This document shows, in pieces, positions 24,533 to 36,791 of a stretch of 64,000 nucleotides of DNA. Under the pieces are notes generated by a model, which did no database searches, was not told where the DNA came from, and worked only from the letters and a program-made list of their open reading frames with translations. The DNA lies in the NCBI GenBank assembly GCA_914767715.1, contig OU612070.1, forward strand, positions 3,985,501 to 4,049,500. The letters are read 5' to 3'. This DNA is from Membranipora membranacea (lineage: Eukaryota; Bryozoa; Gymnolaemata; Cheilostomatida; Membraniporidae). A program made the position numbers and the translations under genes. The first letter of the stretch is position 1; every line of letters starts with the position of its first letter.

Positions 24533-25989
24533 TCATCTTTTTTGGCTTTGGTGCCGCAGAATATGCTTCTGTTTTGTTTTCTGTAAGGCTTGCGAAAAAA
24601 AGCCGTATACAAAAATATTCAATATCCCGCTTATAGTAACAACGGTATTCATATTGGTGAAAGTGCTCTTGGGTAAACGAACTCCTGAAAGTGTGAGGCT
24701 GATAGCTAAGATGATTGGCATATAACACACATAGAATGTGACACATATCAGTCCAAATATAGACCCATCTGCACTGATGACTTTTTTGCTCTTTTTTTGA
24801 AGGTAGCTCCTTTTTTGAGAACGACAGCAATACAAATGAACGAATATAGAATGGTAACTGTAGCCGCAAGCAGGATGAGAAAGAATTTTATTTGGTAGTA
24901 GAGATAACGGGGCCGTGTTGAAAATATAACACACGTATTCGTGCCCTGTACACAAGCCTCTTTAGTGAGAAAGTTATGGACAGCGTTAGATGCAGGCAGT
25001 AAAACCCAGCCTATGACCATAATCAATCGGAATTGTTTAGTCAAGTTCGCTCTACGATATTCATGTGGCTTGCAAATGGCAATAAAACGATCAAGAGAAG
25101 CCAAGACAAGTCCGTACAAAGTCATGCCAATAGTTGCATCATTGATGACGTGAAGTGAAAGCACAAAAGGCTGGATACTTTACCATGAGAGTCTGCATAG
25201 GGCAGTTGCTAATGATACAAGTTGTACTCAGATCATAAATTGCACTGGTTTGGTAGAATTTTCTTTAGTTCTATTGTGCGTTCGAATTGTGCTAATTATT
25301 AGCTAAATCCAGATTTAAATTGAGATCGAGATATAAATAAATCAAAGAGAGAGTTGTATATATAACATGAGAGAGAGTGTATAACATTTAACCGGCATCA
25401 GTGAGATAAAATATACAGGAAGTATAGCTGACACAGGGACTTGGTTTGCGAATAGTGGCGGCGAACGGGTCTTACATATCCGTCTGATAGTTGTGTTAAG
25501 TTCACAGAGAAGTAAAACAGTACTGATGGATAACAAAGTCATGTAGAGATATAAGACTGAGAAATAAGTTGTAAAATCTCCGTCATCAAATGGTAAAAAT
25601 TAACACAACTCGCCACTTGTAGCAACAAATGCGAAGTGAGCTGTAGTGGCTTGAAAATAACAGGAGGAGATTATTTCTGAGAAGATAACTCCGGATATAC
25701 AAGTGGTGACGGCCCGGAGGATATCTGTTGCAGCCAAGTTCAGCAGTGATATCATATTGTTATTAGCGACGTAGAACTTTAGAAGTACACTTAGATGGAA
25801 CACATTCATCAGCACAGAGACAGCGGCCACGCCGGTATCTATCATCATTCCTAGAGGATTATTGCACACCTCAAGCACAGGTCTTCCATCACATATACTG
25901 TTGCTAAAATATTTCATAGTTGATGTCATGTTATCGCTGACCTCCAATGACTCACCAAACGTATCTACGTCTTCCCAAGATTGATTCAT
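24533..25989 (-). CDS. Rhodopsin-like (class A) GPCR, frame interrupted
   Basis: A seven-transmembrane receptor of the plasma membrane; ligand unknown. Exon 1 (start ATG at 25989) has N-glycosylation sites NQS and NMT, TM1 with the conserved Asn (VSVLMNVFHLSVLL) and TM2 with LAATD. The second coding part (from about 25179 leftward) has TM3 ending LASLDRFIAI, with DRF in place of DRY, TM4 with Trp (IMVIGWVLLP) and TM5 (FFLILLAATVTILYSF). TM6 (FYVCYMP, with the conserved Pro) and TM7 (LNIFVYGF in place of NPxxY) are in a different frame, ending at a stop at 24533. The switch is needed within 24782-24816, where three runs of 6-7 A occur. The junction between exon 1 and TM3 is not fully resolved: joining phase-2 sites leaves about 16 residues too many between TM2 and TM3. 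Either a sequencing error, a real null allele or a pseudogene is possible. Confidence 0.82.
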
Positions 25990-26781
25990 TTTTGGTGATC
26001 GTTAGTTTTCGTGTCTTGCCAGGTGATTTAGAATTTATTTTCTGAGTTCAATGTTCTGACAGTTGTGACAGTGGCGACAATGATGCCAGTTCTGAAATTC
26101 TGCTAGCTGCTAGCGTACACCCGTCAGCAAACACTTCGCAAGTGAAAGTAGATATCCTTACACAGAAATACACAAAAAATTCTATTTCAGGTCCCAGAAT
26201 TATGCTTAGCATGTTCCATTAACACCTCTGGCGATGCAAGACAATAGATCCGCACCTCACAGTTACAGAGTCTATGTGTCAGAATCACATTAACCCTGTT
26301 AGATTTGTATATATTGAACATTGAAGCACAACTCCCGAGTAAATAGGTTGAATGTTGATAGTGTCATATTGTTATAAATTCTGCTGATTATGATGAATTT
26401 TGTAATAACAATAAAAATTCATAGAAAAATATAATTAAGACAGATATTTTTTGAGCATTTTATATAAATCAGACCCGTCCTCATATACATACATGATGAG
26501 ATATTTGGAAGAGAAGATAACAAAATAATATATCAATATCTAAAGATAAAAAAATATAAATTTGAGAATCTTTTTCAAATGCTGATTCGAGCTGCGCTAC
26601 ACATTGAGACACTGGGCATTGAACTGAAATGTGATATTCATAACACTATAATATTTTAGGTTAATAGTGAAGCTGAGTTAAAACTCTAAGAAGATATCTC
26701 CCGAACCATGTGAATCATGTTCATGCTATTTTCTGCGGTTGGTTTTGTGCAGTATTTTCCGCCTGTTCACTTACCCCCGCC
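25990..26781. other. Spacer between GPCR 5' end and the TPR gene 3' end
   Basis: AT-rich DNA of about 0.8 kb with no exon seen. Both flanking genes are on the minus strand, so it should hold the GPCR promoter and 5'UTR and the 3'UTR of the upstream gene. I recognise no clear TATA box or other element. Confidence 0.5.
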
Positions 26782-29700
26782 TCAGGACTTTCTTTTTTTG
26801 GAGGACAGATCAGATTTCATACCCTGAACGCCCTCCACCTCCGTTTTCATTTCATTCAGCTTGATCAACATCTTCTTAGCTTTTATATTGGACCTAGGGA
26901 GAGTTTTGTATTTCTCCATCGCACAGCTTATTGCGTCAATAGCCTCAGGCCATGTCTCTAGTTGGATGTAGCATGATGCCATGTTGGTGTGGGCCTGTGC
27001 CAGTTTCTCTGGATCTGATGTTATGCTGAGGAGCACAGTCCAGTAAGCCATCGCATCATCGTAATTCTCCCTCCTCATGTGACAGTGTCCTAGCAAAGTG
27101 TGTATCGACTCGTATCTGCAATTAACAACTCAGGGCGTGACAAATATCACATAATGAGATCTTATCAGATATTCACAAGACCAAAATCATTAATAGCATG
27201 TAGAAATTCGATCTGCTACAAAGACAAAAAATTGCGAAAAATGTTATTATCACGCCCTCATGCTGCAACAGTAACACCAATGCTGTAAGGATTAGATTGA
27301 TGTAGAGTCAAGTGAGGGGGGTATAACAAGTTTCATTCAATTTGCCTGCAGTCCGATCATTCCCATTCTACTGGTGAGCCGTGTGCTGCTCAAAACCTAA
27401 ATGCAGGCAAATTGGATCATTCTTTATTTAGGGGGGGGGGGGGTTGCGTCATTTTATCAAAGGCCGTTTTTATCAAAGTGAATGACGGAGTACATTTGAT
27501 TTAAATAAATTAGATGTGACACAATAGATTGACAGTACAAAGGTCTTTTGCAAAATAGCTTGTTTTGTGGTCTCATTAAAAAACAAACAATTATTTTCAG
27601 TAAAATAAGTGGCATACCTCTCCATGGTGATCTCCTTCTCCTCGATGAGTTCCTGGCAGACTTCTGTCAGATCAGAGGGGAACGGCTCACCGACAAATGT
27701 GATGTCAGATCTATTCTCCAGGTAGCTGTATACAGCTTTACATGCTCTCTGGTATTTCATGTTATAGAAGCAGGCTAAAGCAACCGCCAGCTCATTGTCA
27801 ATAGGAGACAGGTCTGTACAAAAATAATTTTTATCCATGTAGTGATGGTATACTGCTAGAGAAATTGTGTACTCGGGCAAGGAAAAGTTAATTGTACAAT
27901 GAAACCAAGGAAGTACTCTTGGTGAATGTTTTTTAACCTTATGGGTCAGATATTAAGATTTCCATTCCCAAGCCCAATAGGCATAACTTCGCCCAAACTT
28001 GTAGAAGAATACCAAATTGGCAACCTCGTACTGAAACATTCGTCAACTCACCCATGCTGTATAATGTTTTCTTGAGGGCAGTTGCAGTTTTTGCTGTTTT
28101 CACCAGAGGACGAAGGTGTTCAATAAGTGGAAGTATAATCTGTAAGACTTTCAGATATACAGTATCTAAAACCTTTTTATCGAGTTGAGGAGCTTTGTGA
28201 TCTGTATTTATCAGAGGTTTACGCCTACTTTGTTTGATGACCGTAGTGAGACAGTGTAACAGAGTCAGGTTGTGAACTGTCTCACCTTTGAGCACATCTT
28301 TTGGCTTCCCATTGTGGACAGGTACTGAGGTAACTAGCCGCTGGAATGTCTCGATCACTGGCGGTTTCTTCTTGTAAGGTGTAGGGCTTGTTGCTCTTTT
28401 TCTGTTCGGCTTGTCCTTCACTCTAACCCTGTCTGATGCGTTCTTTGGTTTAACCACCGAAGGATCGACTGGAGGTGGAATAGGTGCTCTTCTTACTTGC
28501 GACACTGGGTGAAGTAGTTCTGTTGATATCCTGGGACTGTTTTTTTTTTTTGCATTGGATTTTGAGCTAAAGCCAAGACTGCTCTCTACTAGATCATCAT
28601 CGTCTTCACTGACTGCCAAATTATATTGGCTTGCTCTCTTAGCAGGATGAACATACCCTACAGCCTGCCCTGTGTTCTTCACCATGTACCCACGATAGTA
28701 GTCGCTGCCTTGCATACTCTCCCTCTTTTTCAGTTTCAACTCTTTCAGTTGTTTCCCCTCATCGCTGAATCTAGGAGTATTCCATGTTGTTTGATCCTTA
28801 CTCTGTGAGTTTCTGGGTGATTGATTAGCATTCTCCAAATCAGATTCAGGCCACCATCTGTCAGAGAATGGCTTCTGTCTGCCTTGATGTCGTTTGTGTG
28901 TACGAGGAGACTCCATGTCATCAGTATCATCAGCAAATCTGGTCTCTATAACACCGTCACAAGTCTCTGTAGAAATGGTGAGAACAGCATTCAGTGGAAC
29001 ATAGTTGATCAGCATCATTTCTTCAAGCCTGGTCTTTGGGTCGTCGCTGACTAAGTACTTTTCTAAACCAAACACAACAGACAGCAGTTGCTCTGGCAGG
29101 TCCAGTACATCTCGCTGAATCATATCCTCATACTCTGTGGTCAGCGCGACATTGTCAAAGGGGTCCAAAGCCAGTAGTAGTGAATGCAAGTCATTCAGTA
29201 ACTTCTCTTTGAAATCAACATCAGCCTGTTCTCTTTGTACCACCGTTTGACGGACTGATGCCAGCTCCTTGAAAAGCCTGGGATCACCGCAAACAAACTT
29301 TGGCCCGTCGCTTACCTCGTAGACGTCCTCCCGCTCGGAACCTTTGTTACTAGTAGCAGAACACAGGAGATCTACAGGAGACCTTAACCTCTCTATGAAT
29401 ATCTTGGGCAAGTTCTTCTTATCGACATCATCCATAAAAGCCAAGAGAGCAAAGCCTGATGACAGCTCCAACTCTGCTTTCATCCAGTGCAAAGATCGAA
29501 TATTCAGGTCCAACAAGGCAGTTTCCCCAAGGTCCACCATTTTCATGGCTACCAAGGAGAGAAGATTGCGAAAATAGGTTCTTATTGCAGCAGACTCTTT
29601 TTCGATGAGCAGAAACAGATTCATTGCACCAAAAGGGAAAGAGTTGACGGTCGATTGTCCTGGATAGTGGCAAGATAGTGCGTAGCTGCAGGGTAGGTGG

Positions 29701-32700
29701 CCAAGAATGGCAACGCTTTCATTGAATATAGTTGAGATGATTCTTTTCTTTCGCTCGAACGATTCAGCAGCCATGAGTGACGCGATGGCTATGATTTTAT
29801 CTTCCGCTACAAGTTGTTTGTTGGTAAGGGTCTCAGTCTCAAGGATAGCTTGCATATCGGGTAATTCTTTGATGCAGGAAACCAGCAGATTAAAGTCGGC
29901 TTCATACACGTCACGCATCAACTTCAGCTCTGAAAATATACAAAGATTCATTTTACATCATGTATATATGCATATGTTTTATTTACATATCCAGTCAACT
30001 AAATCAAGCTTCTCTTTGTATGCTGGCGTTCAGAATCAATCTATGCCATATATTAATCGATTTTATTGCGGGTTCGATTTTGTAAATTTGATTGAATTCA
30101 ATCAAAATTTTCCGAAATTGCTTCTCAACTTTGGAATTATAAAATGTAATTGCAAGACAAGAGAGAGAGAGAAGCATAAGCCCTGGAAAAGGTGAAGTAA
30201 CTAGCAATGATTTCTTTACGGTTTGCTACACATTTGGTAATAATACCAATTTAAGCTGCACCACACAAGACTGTCACTGTATATAAATTTGTGATAAAAG
30301 TGAAATCCAAAAATCAAGCACCGTCGTGATACTTTTAGTGTGATCTATAGCACTATATCTATATTCGAACTTGCAAAGGGGTAAGAGGCTTTGAGGAACA
30401 TGCTGCTTCAGACTCTAAACCAAAGACCAGCCGCTGCCTATTTTAGAAGCACGCACAGTACCTTCCATGCAGAGTTCCTGGCTGAGCACATTATGAAACA
30501 TTGCAGTTTCATTTGGCTTTAGCTTGATGACGCGTTTCAGAGCAGCTGACTCCATATCGATTAGATACTGAGAAATCTCAGTATCAGCTTCCTCATCACC
30601 GCTGCTTCTCACTAGAGCCTGTAAATATATGACATCTGAGTCAGATTAGGTAAAAAATAAGTTTCCTTAGTTATGAATCCTTATTGCATTACTGCTACAC
30701 TAGGTGTGGTCTCATAAAACAGAGGCCGTGTAGGGAAAAACATTCTATGGTCTTATATCACGGTCACCACTTGAGATGACAGTACAAGTTTTCATGAGTT
30801 GTCGTTGGAGTTTATCAAAACTGTCCTATTTTATCATCTGTAGGCCAATTCTGGGAAGTTGTTTGTTGCTATAAGTTCTCTATTCTTATAATCTGTTACC
30901 ACTATAAATATATCATACGTTTATGTTCATGGGTACCACAGAACAGGAAGCTTAAGATGCATATATCGTCTAGCATTATTTCAATAATTCACTCTTGTTG
31001 AAATTTACAGCATGCTTATTCCAGTCCACTCCACATACCAAACATAGATTTAGGAGACCTGAAGCTCTCAGGATATTATAAATGTTTTCTGTATCAATGC
31101 CTGACTGATAGTATATGTCTGCTAGTTTACGGTAGAACTCCACCAAATCATCATTCTCATAGGTCCTGTAATTCATATCACTTTGTAAGCACCCACAAAA
31201 GTTTGCAGTATTGCGATGGATATGTTATATCTTAAATCAATGGACCCAATAAGAGTTTTTTATGCAAGAAATTCATGATGGCTTTTTTACATTAGAGGAT
31301 GAACTTTTACACTTTCCGTTCCAAAACAGGATGAAGTCGGTGGTAATTTCTATATTCTGCTTTCTCAAGAATTCACGGAATGAGGAACATCCAACTACTT
31401 TTTGAAAGCGACCTCAGAAAATTAACAAAACAAAACTTTAGACAAAGACACCTTATACAAGAGTACTAAATTCGACAAAGTTAAGCTTGATTATACAATA
31501 ATTTTTACATGCGTTTATTGTAATTCTATAAAAGATCACCAGCCACATAAGGAATTGTTTTTGGATGGAGAAGATGATTCAACATAGAGTTTTGTCCCCC
31601 TTCTCAAAGAGAAGACAACTTTTTAACATTCTATATCTAAACCAATTTTTGTTGGATTTATGCTAAATAAAGAAAATTAAATCCCGATGATCTTAGATAT
31701 CTTACACACTGGCACACACTCAACTCATGAATCAAAAATTTAAAAAACCAGCAGATTTCTAGCTGAATAATTAAAAATCTTGTTGCGCTTACTCAGATTT
31801 AAAATCTTCTCTGAATTGTTTCACCAGTTTTCGTTCCATGTCACCAAATGTATCATCCTTCAGTACCTTACAGGTAGATTGTTTTTCAGCCCCTGCCTTT
31901 GTCTTCACATCTAAAAATGCATAATGATTATGTTGCAAATAAAAATGATTGAATTTCTTGAACTTATAACCAGTTTATTATTGGCTCTTGAGGCTGGCCA
32001 TTCCAGCTACCATTGTAGATAATACTAAGACAAACTTCTTCTCATCACCTCCTGAGATGAAACATGTAAAGCAATCATGGCAAAAACATTGTTTGTAGTA
32101 TTACCAGACAAGCTTAATATGTGAATTCTTTTGAATTGAGTTACCATCCTCAACACAGATTAGGTTTTCACTTGTTGATACTGCTTTGGGAGATGCGTGG
32201 GTAAGCGTCAATAATTACAGTTAGAGTTACTGCTCTGTAAATTGTAATTTTCTTTCCCCCACGGAAATTATATCTTCCACAAGTTCTTAGAAACTGTTGA
32301 TTTTGCAATACCCCTGACCAGCAAGTATCACCTCCTGGAGAGACACCTTAGATTAAGTTTGATCCAGTTTGCCTACATTTGTAATTGCTCCCACTATTGA
32401 TCTGCCGCATATCCGTGGAGGGAGAAATTCCTTATGCAGGCAAACTGGATCAAACTTGATATAGTTACACTTGACAGACTTACGAGGTGAGACTAAACTG
32501 AAAACTGAGAAAGGAAAAGTCAAGAACTATATAGATCTTCACAGCTTCATTTACAAGCTGTTGTGATATGGCGCAATGATTTAAGATAACTGATTAATTA
32601 TGTTATGTGTGAAGAGAACACTAAACACTCCCTTTACAGCTTTACTGGAAATACCCACAGTGTCAACATCGCATACGCCCACGGATCCGGGGCTGGGATA

Positions 32701-34306
32701 ACGCCAGAGATTTTAAACACATAAACAGCTTCTTACGTCAAGGCTAAAGCTCTCTCATTGAAATATGTGATACTTTTGTTTCATATAAATATGTCTAACC
32801 TTTCACTGGGATTCCTTTGCTGTTATCCTGTTTCGCGAATGACATGCGGGGCCGAAGGCTGACTCTAGGAGCTGGCTGAGACTGTCGCTTGATTTGTGGC
32901 TGTTGAGTACGTCTCTTGCTTTGAAATGTCTGTCCTTCACTCTTTTCTGAACTTTGATCGCTTTCTGGTTCAGATGTTTCCTTCTGCTGCACTGAATTTG
33001 TTTTCTCCTGCTGTGTTTGTTGCAGATCTTTGTGTGTAGTCTTGGTGTTGTTCCTTTGTGCTATGTTGGGGATAATACTGTTCCGTTGCGTAGAGTTTGG
33101 TTTGATACTGTTTCGAGGAGTAGTATTATGTTTTGATTTGTTTTTCAGCTCATTTTCCCGCTTGTTGGCTGCGAGCTGCTCTCTTACTGAAAGCCTAGGT
33201 CCGGCTTCCTGTAACTCCTTCATACGCTTCATCTGAAAAATCAGCTCTAATTCATCAATTGCCGGTCGAGACTTTATAAGTGTTAATGTTTCGTCAAAGG
33301 CAAAATAATTAAATAATTCATATATTGAACACTTAAAGCAAAAGTTTTTAGAGGTAGGGCACCTTGTAAAGCGAAACTCTTTTTGGTGTTCAAACATTGA
33401 GTAACCTGCCCCATGACAGTCTAATAGGATTAAAACGCGTTGCAATATGTTAACACCAAACAATAAAACATTTATCCAACAAATACATTGTATGGTATCA
33501 AAATTGTTTGCTTGAAGATAGTAATACCTTAGATCATTCCCTCTAAGCCAAACCAATAGATGCTTTTCTGAAAACAAACTGGGGACTGAGCAAGCAATGA
33601 ACTCCCTTCATTGGACCAAGACTCATGAAAATAGTGAATTAAATGATTATCTAGTAATTCTCTAATTACACACTCGTATGTTGGCGTAGAGAATCTGTTC
33701 GAGGAGGTTGGCCAGGTTGTCAGGGTGACATAAAAACACTGATCGAGTGGAAACTGAACATGAGAGCTCATAAACAATTTTACCAAGATATTTATCTTAT
33801 CATTTATTAATGAGAAAAGGACAGCTGTCAAATGTCTAGTCCTGAGTTAGAGCAGACTATTTTTTTAAGGACTGATTCTCTCGGGATCCACAATATTATT
33901 CATAGTACAAAATGCTGCCTAAACGGAAGAAAGCATAGATAGTGACAAGGGGTTTGGTTGAACCATAAAACGATGAATAGAGCTGCCACCGCCACAATCT
34001 CAGCGCAAGTTTGAGTAAACATAGCAATATCCAGAATAGACAGCTTTGAGTTAGTAAGAAACAGGAGAAAAACATGGAAAACTCCTTGTAGGCAAGCCAA
34101 CTACTGCCATGTTAGGAATCCCAAGCACCTACTTTAGATGGTACCACCTCACATGAAGAAAAGATGGGTTTATCATGCACCAACAAACGTACCTCAGCGT
34201 AGTTTTTTGTCTCAGACACCCTTCTTGATCCTGTGGTCCTTCCATTGGGTGAGTTCTTATTCTCCCTCAATGAGGAGTCTAGGTCACTCACACCAATACT
34301 CGACAT
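26782..34306 (-). CDS. Large TPR-repeat protein with nucleotidyltransferase-like segment, function unknown
   Basis: Exons from the 5' end: 34193-34306 (ATG at 34306, MSSIGVSDLDSSLRENK), 33674-33738, 32800-33232, 31793-31910, 31039-31165, 30462-30618, 28052-29929, 27618-27813 and 26782-27115 (stop at 26782). About 1,140 codons. Phases agree at every join except between the first two exons, so a small exon is probably missing there. Features in order: a basic, Asn/Gln/Ser-rich disordered region (32800-33232); a helical region; the 1.88-kb exon with CSYALSCHYPGQ ... SFPFGAMNLFLLIE ... YFRNLL ... LGETALLDLNI, which resembles a DUF294-type nucleotidyltransferase lacking its GS and DxD residues; an acidic and basic linker; and C-terminal TPR-like helices (LACFYNMKYQRACKAVYSYL; LLGHCHMRRENYDDAMAYW; AHTNMASCYIQLETWPEAI). 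I do not recognise a named orthologue. Confidence 0.75.
27328..27419. mobile_element. MITE, family with TTTGCCTGCA termini (copy 1)
   Basis: CAATTTGCCTGCA on the left (27338-27350) is inverted at 27402-27414 as TGCAGGCAAATTG. The outer bases also match the copy at 32355-32456. The centre differs. It lies in the last intron of the TPR gene, next to a G run at about 27432-27443. Confidence 0.6.
28052..29929 (-). CDS. 1.88-kb central exon of the TPR protein
   Basis: By far the longest exon in the window. The AG acceptor is at its right edge (CTGAAAATATAC on plus) and the donor GTGAGT at its left. It encodes the nucleotidyltransferase-like segment (first third), a helical segment with LLNDLHSLLLALDPFDNVAL, a charged disordered stretch of about 200 residues (HKRHQGRQKPFSDRWWPES, DDDDLVESSLGFSSKSNAKK, APIPPPVDPSVVKPK) and the start of the helical TPR region (TVYLKVLQIILPLIEHLRPL). 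Both ends are phase 1, matching GAG and GAC codons completed by the neighbours. Confidence 0.85.
32355..32456. mobile_element. MITE, family with TTTGCCTGCA termini (copy 2)
   Basis: Arms AAGTTTGATCCAGTTTGCCT (32355-32374) and AGGCAAACTGGATCAAACTT (32437-32456) are perfect inverted repeats, total 102 bp. The core has no coding potential and differs from copy 1. Located in the intron 31911-32799 of the TPR gene. Confidence 0.75.
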
Positions 34307-36378
34307 GTTGTTCCTCACAACAGACTCACACCATAAAAATAAACAAGAAGTTTTGCTCCTTGGCAGAGCACGTTCTTGGGGTACTATCAAGTGCAAGCGC
34401 CTAATCTCATGCGTTCAAATATTTGGAAAGTATAAATCAGAAATCGATTACCTTGTTGGCAACAGGAAAAATTAAGTGCCAATTCAGAGCAGTCCTAAAT
34501 TATTTAAACAAATTGGAGACCACTCTTTTGTTTTCACAACACTAATAACAAAATCAACCAAATTGCCATTGGCATTGGATGTGGGATTTTATTCAATGGT
34601 GCCGATGCCAATTTTATTTTTATCAATTTTGTCACAAAATTCATTATACTATATTCAAAGAAAAAAATCAATGATTGCATGATGATGGAGCGAGCAAGTT
34701 GCATTCTCCGGAATCAATTGCGACGAAATGTGCCTAGTGTTATGTGATCTGAATATTTATAAATTTGATGATCTGCAATGTATCAATTATGATATAACCC
34801 ATACCAGACTGACTTGTCATGCCATAGTACCAGACCTTACCGTTAGCGACCTCTACCTAATATTATATTTTAATTATTTATTTACTCATTGTTGCATAGA
34901 CACCAAGTACTTTAGGAGATATTATTGGTAGATACAGATCGGAACTCAATTGAATAGCGTGACTAAATATCAGATAGCATTCTGCGATGACACTAGCATA
35001 GATGACAGCTAGCAGAGAGAAGTGTAGAATAATTCTGAAAACACCCAAATGTACCAAAAATAATTTATGTAAAATGTAGCTGAATCTTCTGTAATAATCA
35101 ATCATATTCAGGTCATACTATCATATTTTGAAACTTCGCAGCCATCTATATAACAAGTTGCTGTCTCCAGTGTATTCGAAATTATTTTTAATGGGCGCTT
35201 ATTTGTATTCAGTGGTGAAAAGCTACCAAACACTCACACATATCAACAACGTTTGTGATGGCTCAAAATCATACTATTCATATTACTCAATCACTATGGT
35301 TTCATGCCTATGATTTAAACTAAAAGTCGAGGTTGTTATTCCTTCATACCTTGTCAGATACAGAATATACTTGCATATTAATTTATCTATATATACTTTG
35401 GATTCACATGAACACATTTCAATTCACATCCGCGCAATAAGACAGGCAGGCTCTTTATGATGATAAAAACTGTGTTTTATTAATTTCGATCAGGCGGAAA
35501 TGTTTTCGATTAAGAAAGAATCTGGAACTAATATTTAGATTTAACTGAGCCTCTCTATCCGGTCTGAACTAGATAACTGCTCACCAACATCTACATAGGT
35601 CAATGTCATAAGTGACAGAATATACTAATAGAAGAAGACTGACTGACAGGCGACGGATCAAGGCATTCATTACAGAAAGAGTATGTATGTACTGTCACGT
35701 CTGTACTGGCAGTAGCCAATTTTATGAAAAAAATCATAGTAGAAGGTTGGTTGCTACACTCTTCTTTTTCTTCAGGGTACTCCGAAGCGCCTTTCGGGGA
35801 AAAGCATAAGTTTAGACAATGGGTGTTGTAGTTTGGTATTGTATGGCAAATGGTTTGCTGTGTAGACAGGTGCAATAAACTGAACAAAATATCTGATAAC
35901 AATGCATTAACAATACTATATAATATCAGACCCTCCTGACCCTGGTAAAAGATCGGATATCCCCTACAGATTTTGTGTAAATTAAAAAGCAAATGAAATA
36001 TGACGTTAGTTTTTGATGGGAGCTTCCTGGGTAGCATAACTTCATACGACCATGTGTGGTTCAACTTCCATTCGCAGTGCTCTAATGTGTATTTTTGGTA
36101 CTCATGATCATACAGCGTTGTTTACTACGTCCCCAACGACCAAGCTTGTCACGACAGGCAAAGGCAGAGCAGGGTTATAATTTACACCCTCCTTGATAGC
36201 AGGCATAATATCAATCCAAGGTCGAAAAGTTATGCTTAATTTACTTTTAATAATATACTTTAAGAAAACATAAACAGGAGGGTCCCTCTATAAAAAAATA
36301 AACAAATATATATAGTTGTCTTCTCATGCATAAGGACTCACAACTTCCATCGATCGACAAAACAAACTGGACAACCAA

Positions 36379-36791
36379 TTGAATTATCCATAGGACTGCC
36401 GCAGTTCCTGATTTTGGGCTTGGTGCGAGTGGGGGGTGGGGGGTGGGAAGGATGGAAGCTCTATTTGCTTTGCAATTCTGAGTTTTTAAGTAAACATGAT
36501 TTTTAACTATTCAAGTTTTTCACAATTCCCATACTACAAACTATTACCAGTAGGGGATAAGAGAAGATAACTCAAATGTGTGCGGAATAGGCGATATAGT
36601 TGTCTTCTCTTCTCCCCTACCGGTTATAGTTTGTAGTATGGGAATTGTGAAAAACTTGAATAGTTAAAAATCATGTTTACTTAAAAACTCAGAATTGCAA
36701 AGCAAATAGAGCTTCCATCCTTCCCACCCCCCACCCCCCACCCACACCAAGCCCAAAATCAGGAACTGCGGCAGTCCTATGGAATTATCAA
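36379..36791. mobile_element. Foldback element with 194-bp arms and G-rich tracts
   Basis: Arms 36379-36572 and 36598-36791 are almost perfect inverted repeats around a 25-bp spacer. Each arm carries a GGGGGGTGGGGGGTGGG tract (C-rich on the other arm) and blocks such as GACTGCCGCAGTTCCTG and TACTATTTGCT-like sequence. No coding frame. The near-perfect match of arms suggests recent formation or insertion. Confidence 0.85.

Noticed and set aside
27939-29951. Treating the 670-residue open frame as a single-exon gene
   Set aside because: Its ends have a clear acceptor (right of 29929) and a GTGAGT donor (left of 28052), and the phases join neighbouring exons, so it is one exon of a larger gene.
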